Assembly (NCBI GenBank): GCA_032123435.1
Contig: JAQBFJ010000117.1
Span: forward strand, 1 to 31,090
Direction: 5' to 3'
Origin: JAQBFJ01 sp032123435
Lineage (GTDB): Bacteria; Verrucomicrobiota; Kiritimatiellia; UBA8416; JAQBFJ01
Length of the DNA: 31,090 nt
Part shown: in pieces, positions 30,855 to 31,090 of the stretch
Position numbering within the stretch: the first letter of the stretch is position 1
How the letters are laid out: each line of letters starts with the position of its first letter
Made by a program: the position numbers and the translations under genes
The notes under the pieces: model-generated
The model's input: the letters and a program-made list of their open reading frames with translations, nothing else
Databases searched by the model: none
What the model was told of the DNA's origin: nothing

Positions 30855-31090
30855 CAGGGGAAGAGCATGATTTTGCTGGCTGGCCCCAGGCAATGCAGCA
30901 AGACTCCTTCTTCTTTCAGAAAATGGACAGGATGGATCTCTGGAATGGCAAAACAGGGGACACGTCCCCGGAAGGCTAACGCCGTCATTTCAGAAAAACA
31001 GTGAAACCTGACCCGGAAACAGTTAATGCTTAATTCAAGGGCTGACCCTGTGACCCCAACGTCAATACAGGGAAACGCCTGGTCAAGACC
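30855..31090. repeat. Gene-free end of the window with short palindromic repeats
   Basis: No gene is supported here. A dyad GGGGAC-AC-GTCCCC is at 30956-30969. The stretch around 31005-31066 contains CTGACCC twice and ACCCCAACGTCAAT (31053-31066), which matches the start of the repeats at 11641 and 13143 at 13 of 14 positions. GGAAACAGTTAATG at 31016-31029 echoes GGAAACAGTCAATA within the 67-bp repeat. Such clustered GACCCC motifs are often dispersed REP-like repeats moved by Y1-type transposases; no transposase is visible here. Confidence 0.5.

Overview
The window looks like chromosome from a Gram-negative bacterium with lipopolysaccharide. It encodes Kdo and heptose synthesis, the Lpt export machinery and a LpxL-type lipid A acyltransferase, alongside an HPr kinase/HPr pair. 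The gene order and the abundance of fused sugar-activation enzymes suggest the PVC group (Kiritimatiellota/Lentisphaerota-like), but this is an inference from gene content; there is no rRNA to confirm it.

Region 1 (1-10606, all minus strand) is one long, tightly packed housekeeping block. In transcription order it reads: a possible 40-residue ORF, dnaX, ybaB, recR, yggS, a membrane-anchored unknown, a heptose-7-phosphate kinase, kdsB, kdsA, lptC, lptA, lptB, hpf, hprK and HPr (cut by the window edge). It joins DNA maintenance, LPS sugar activation, LPS transport, ribosome hibernation and PTS-type regulation. Many genes overlap or lie a few bases apart.

Region 2 (10747-17796) is an accessory-looking stretch of plus-strand single genes separated by long spacers: nth, an RlmM-like methyltransferase, a small membrane protein, an aldo/keto reductase, a two-gene nucleotidyltransferase module with four operator-like sites, a 102-residue unknown and a Tat-type metallophosphoesterase. 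It ends at a tRNA-Arg(TCT). The spacers carry inverted repeats, a 191-bp element with terminal inverted repeats, and remnant-like small ORFs.

Region 3 (17916-27770) holds a 23S-rRNA-intervening-sequence-type four-helix protein with an A/T-rich inverted repeat, a FmdB zinc ribbon, an LptF/LptG permease, a PilT ATPase, a LpxL-family acyltransferase, the bifunctional fucokinase/GDP-fucose pyrophosphorylase Fkp, a second kinase-nucleotidyltransferase fusion with the opposite domain order, and a NusG-like antiterminator. The last three genes resemble the front end of a surface-polysaccharide locus.

Region 4 (27781-31090) breaks that locus. A 27-codon ORF stub is followed by two ATPase genes of the AAA_14/DUF4143 type. 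The second is bracketed by a 67-bp direct repeat (65/67 identical), and the window ends in short palindromic repeats.

The best candidates for something under-described are the operator-controlled nucleotidyltransferase module at 14918-16013, the kinase-GalU fusion at 25221-27143, and the repeat-bracketed ATPase at 29374-30854.
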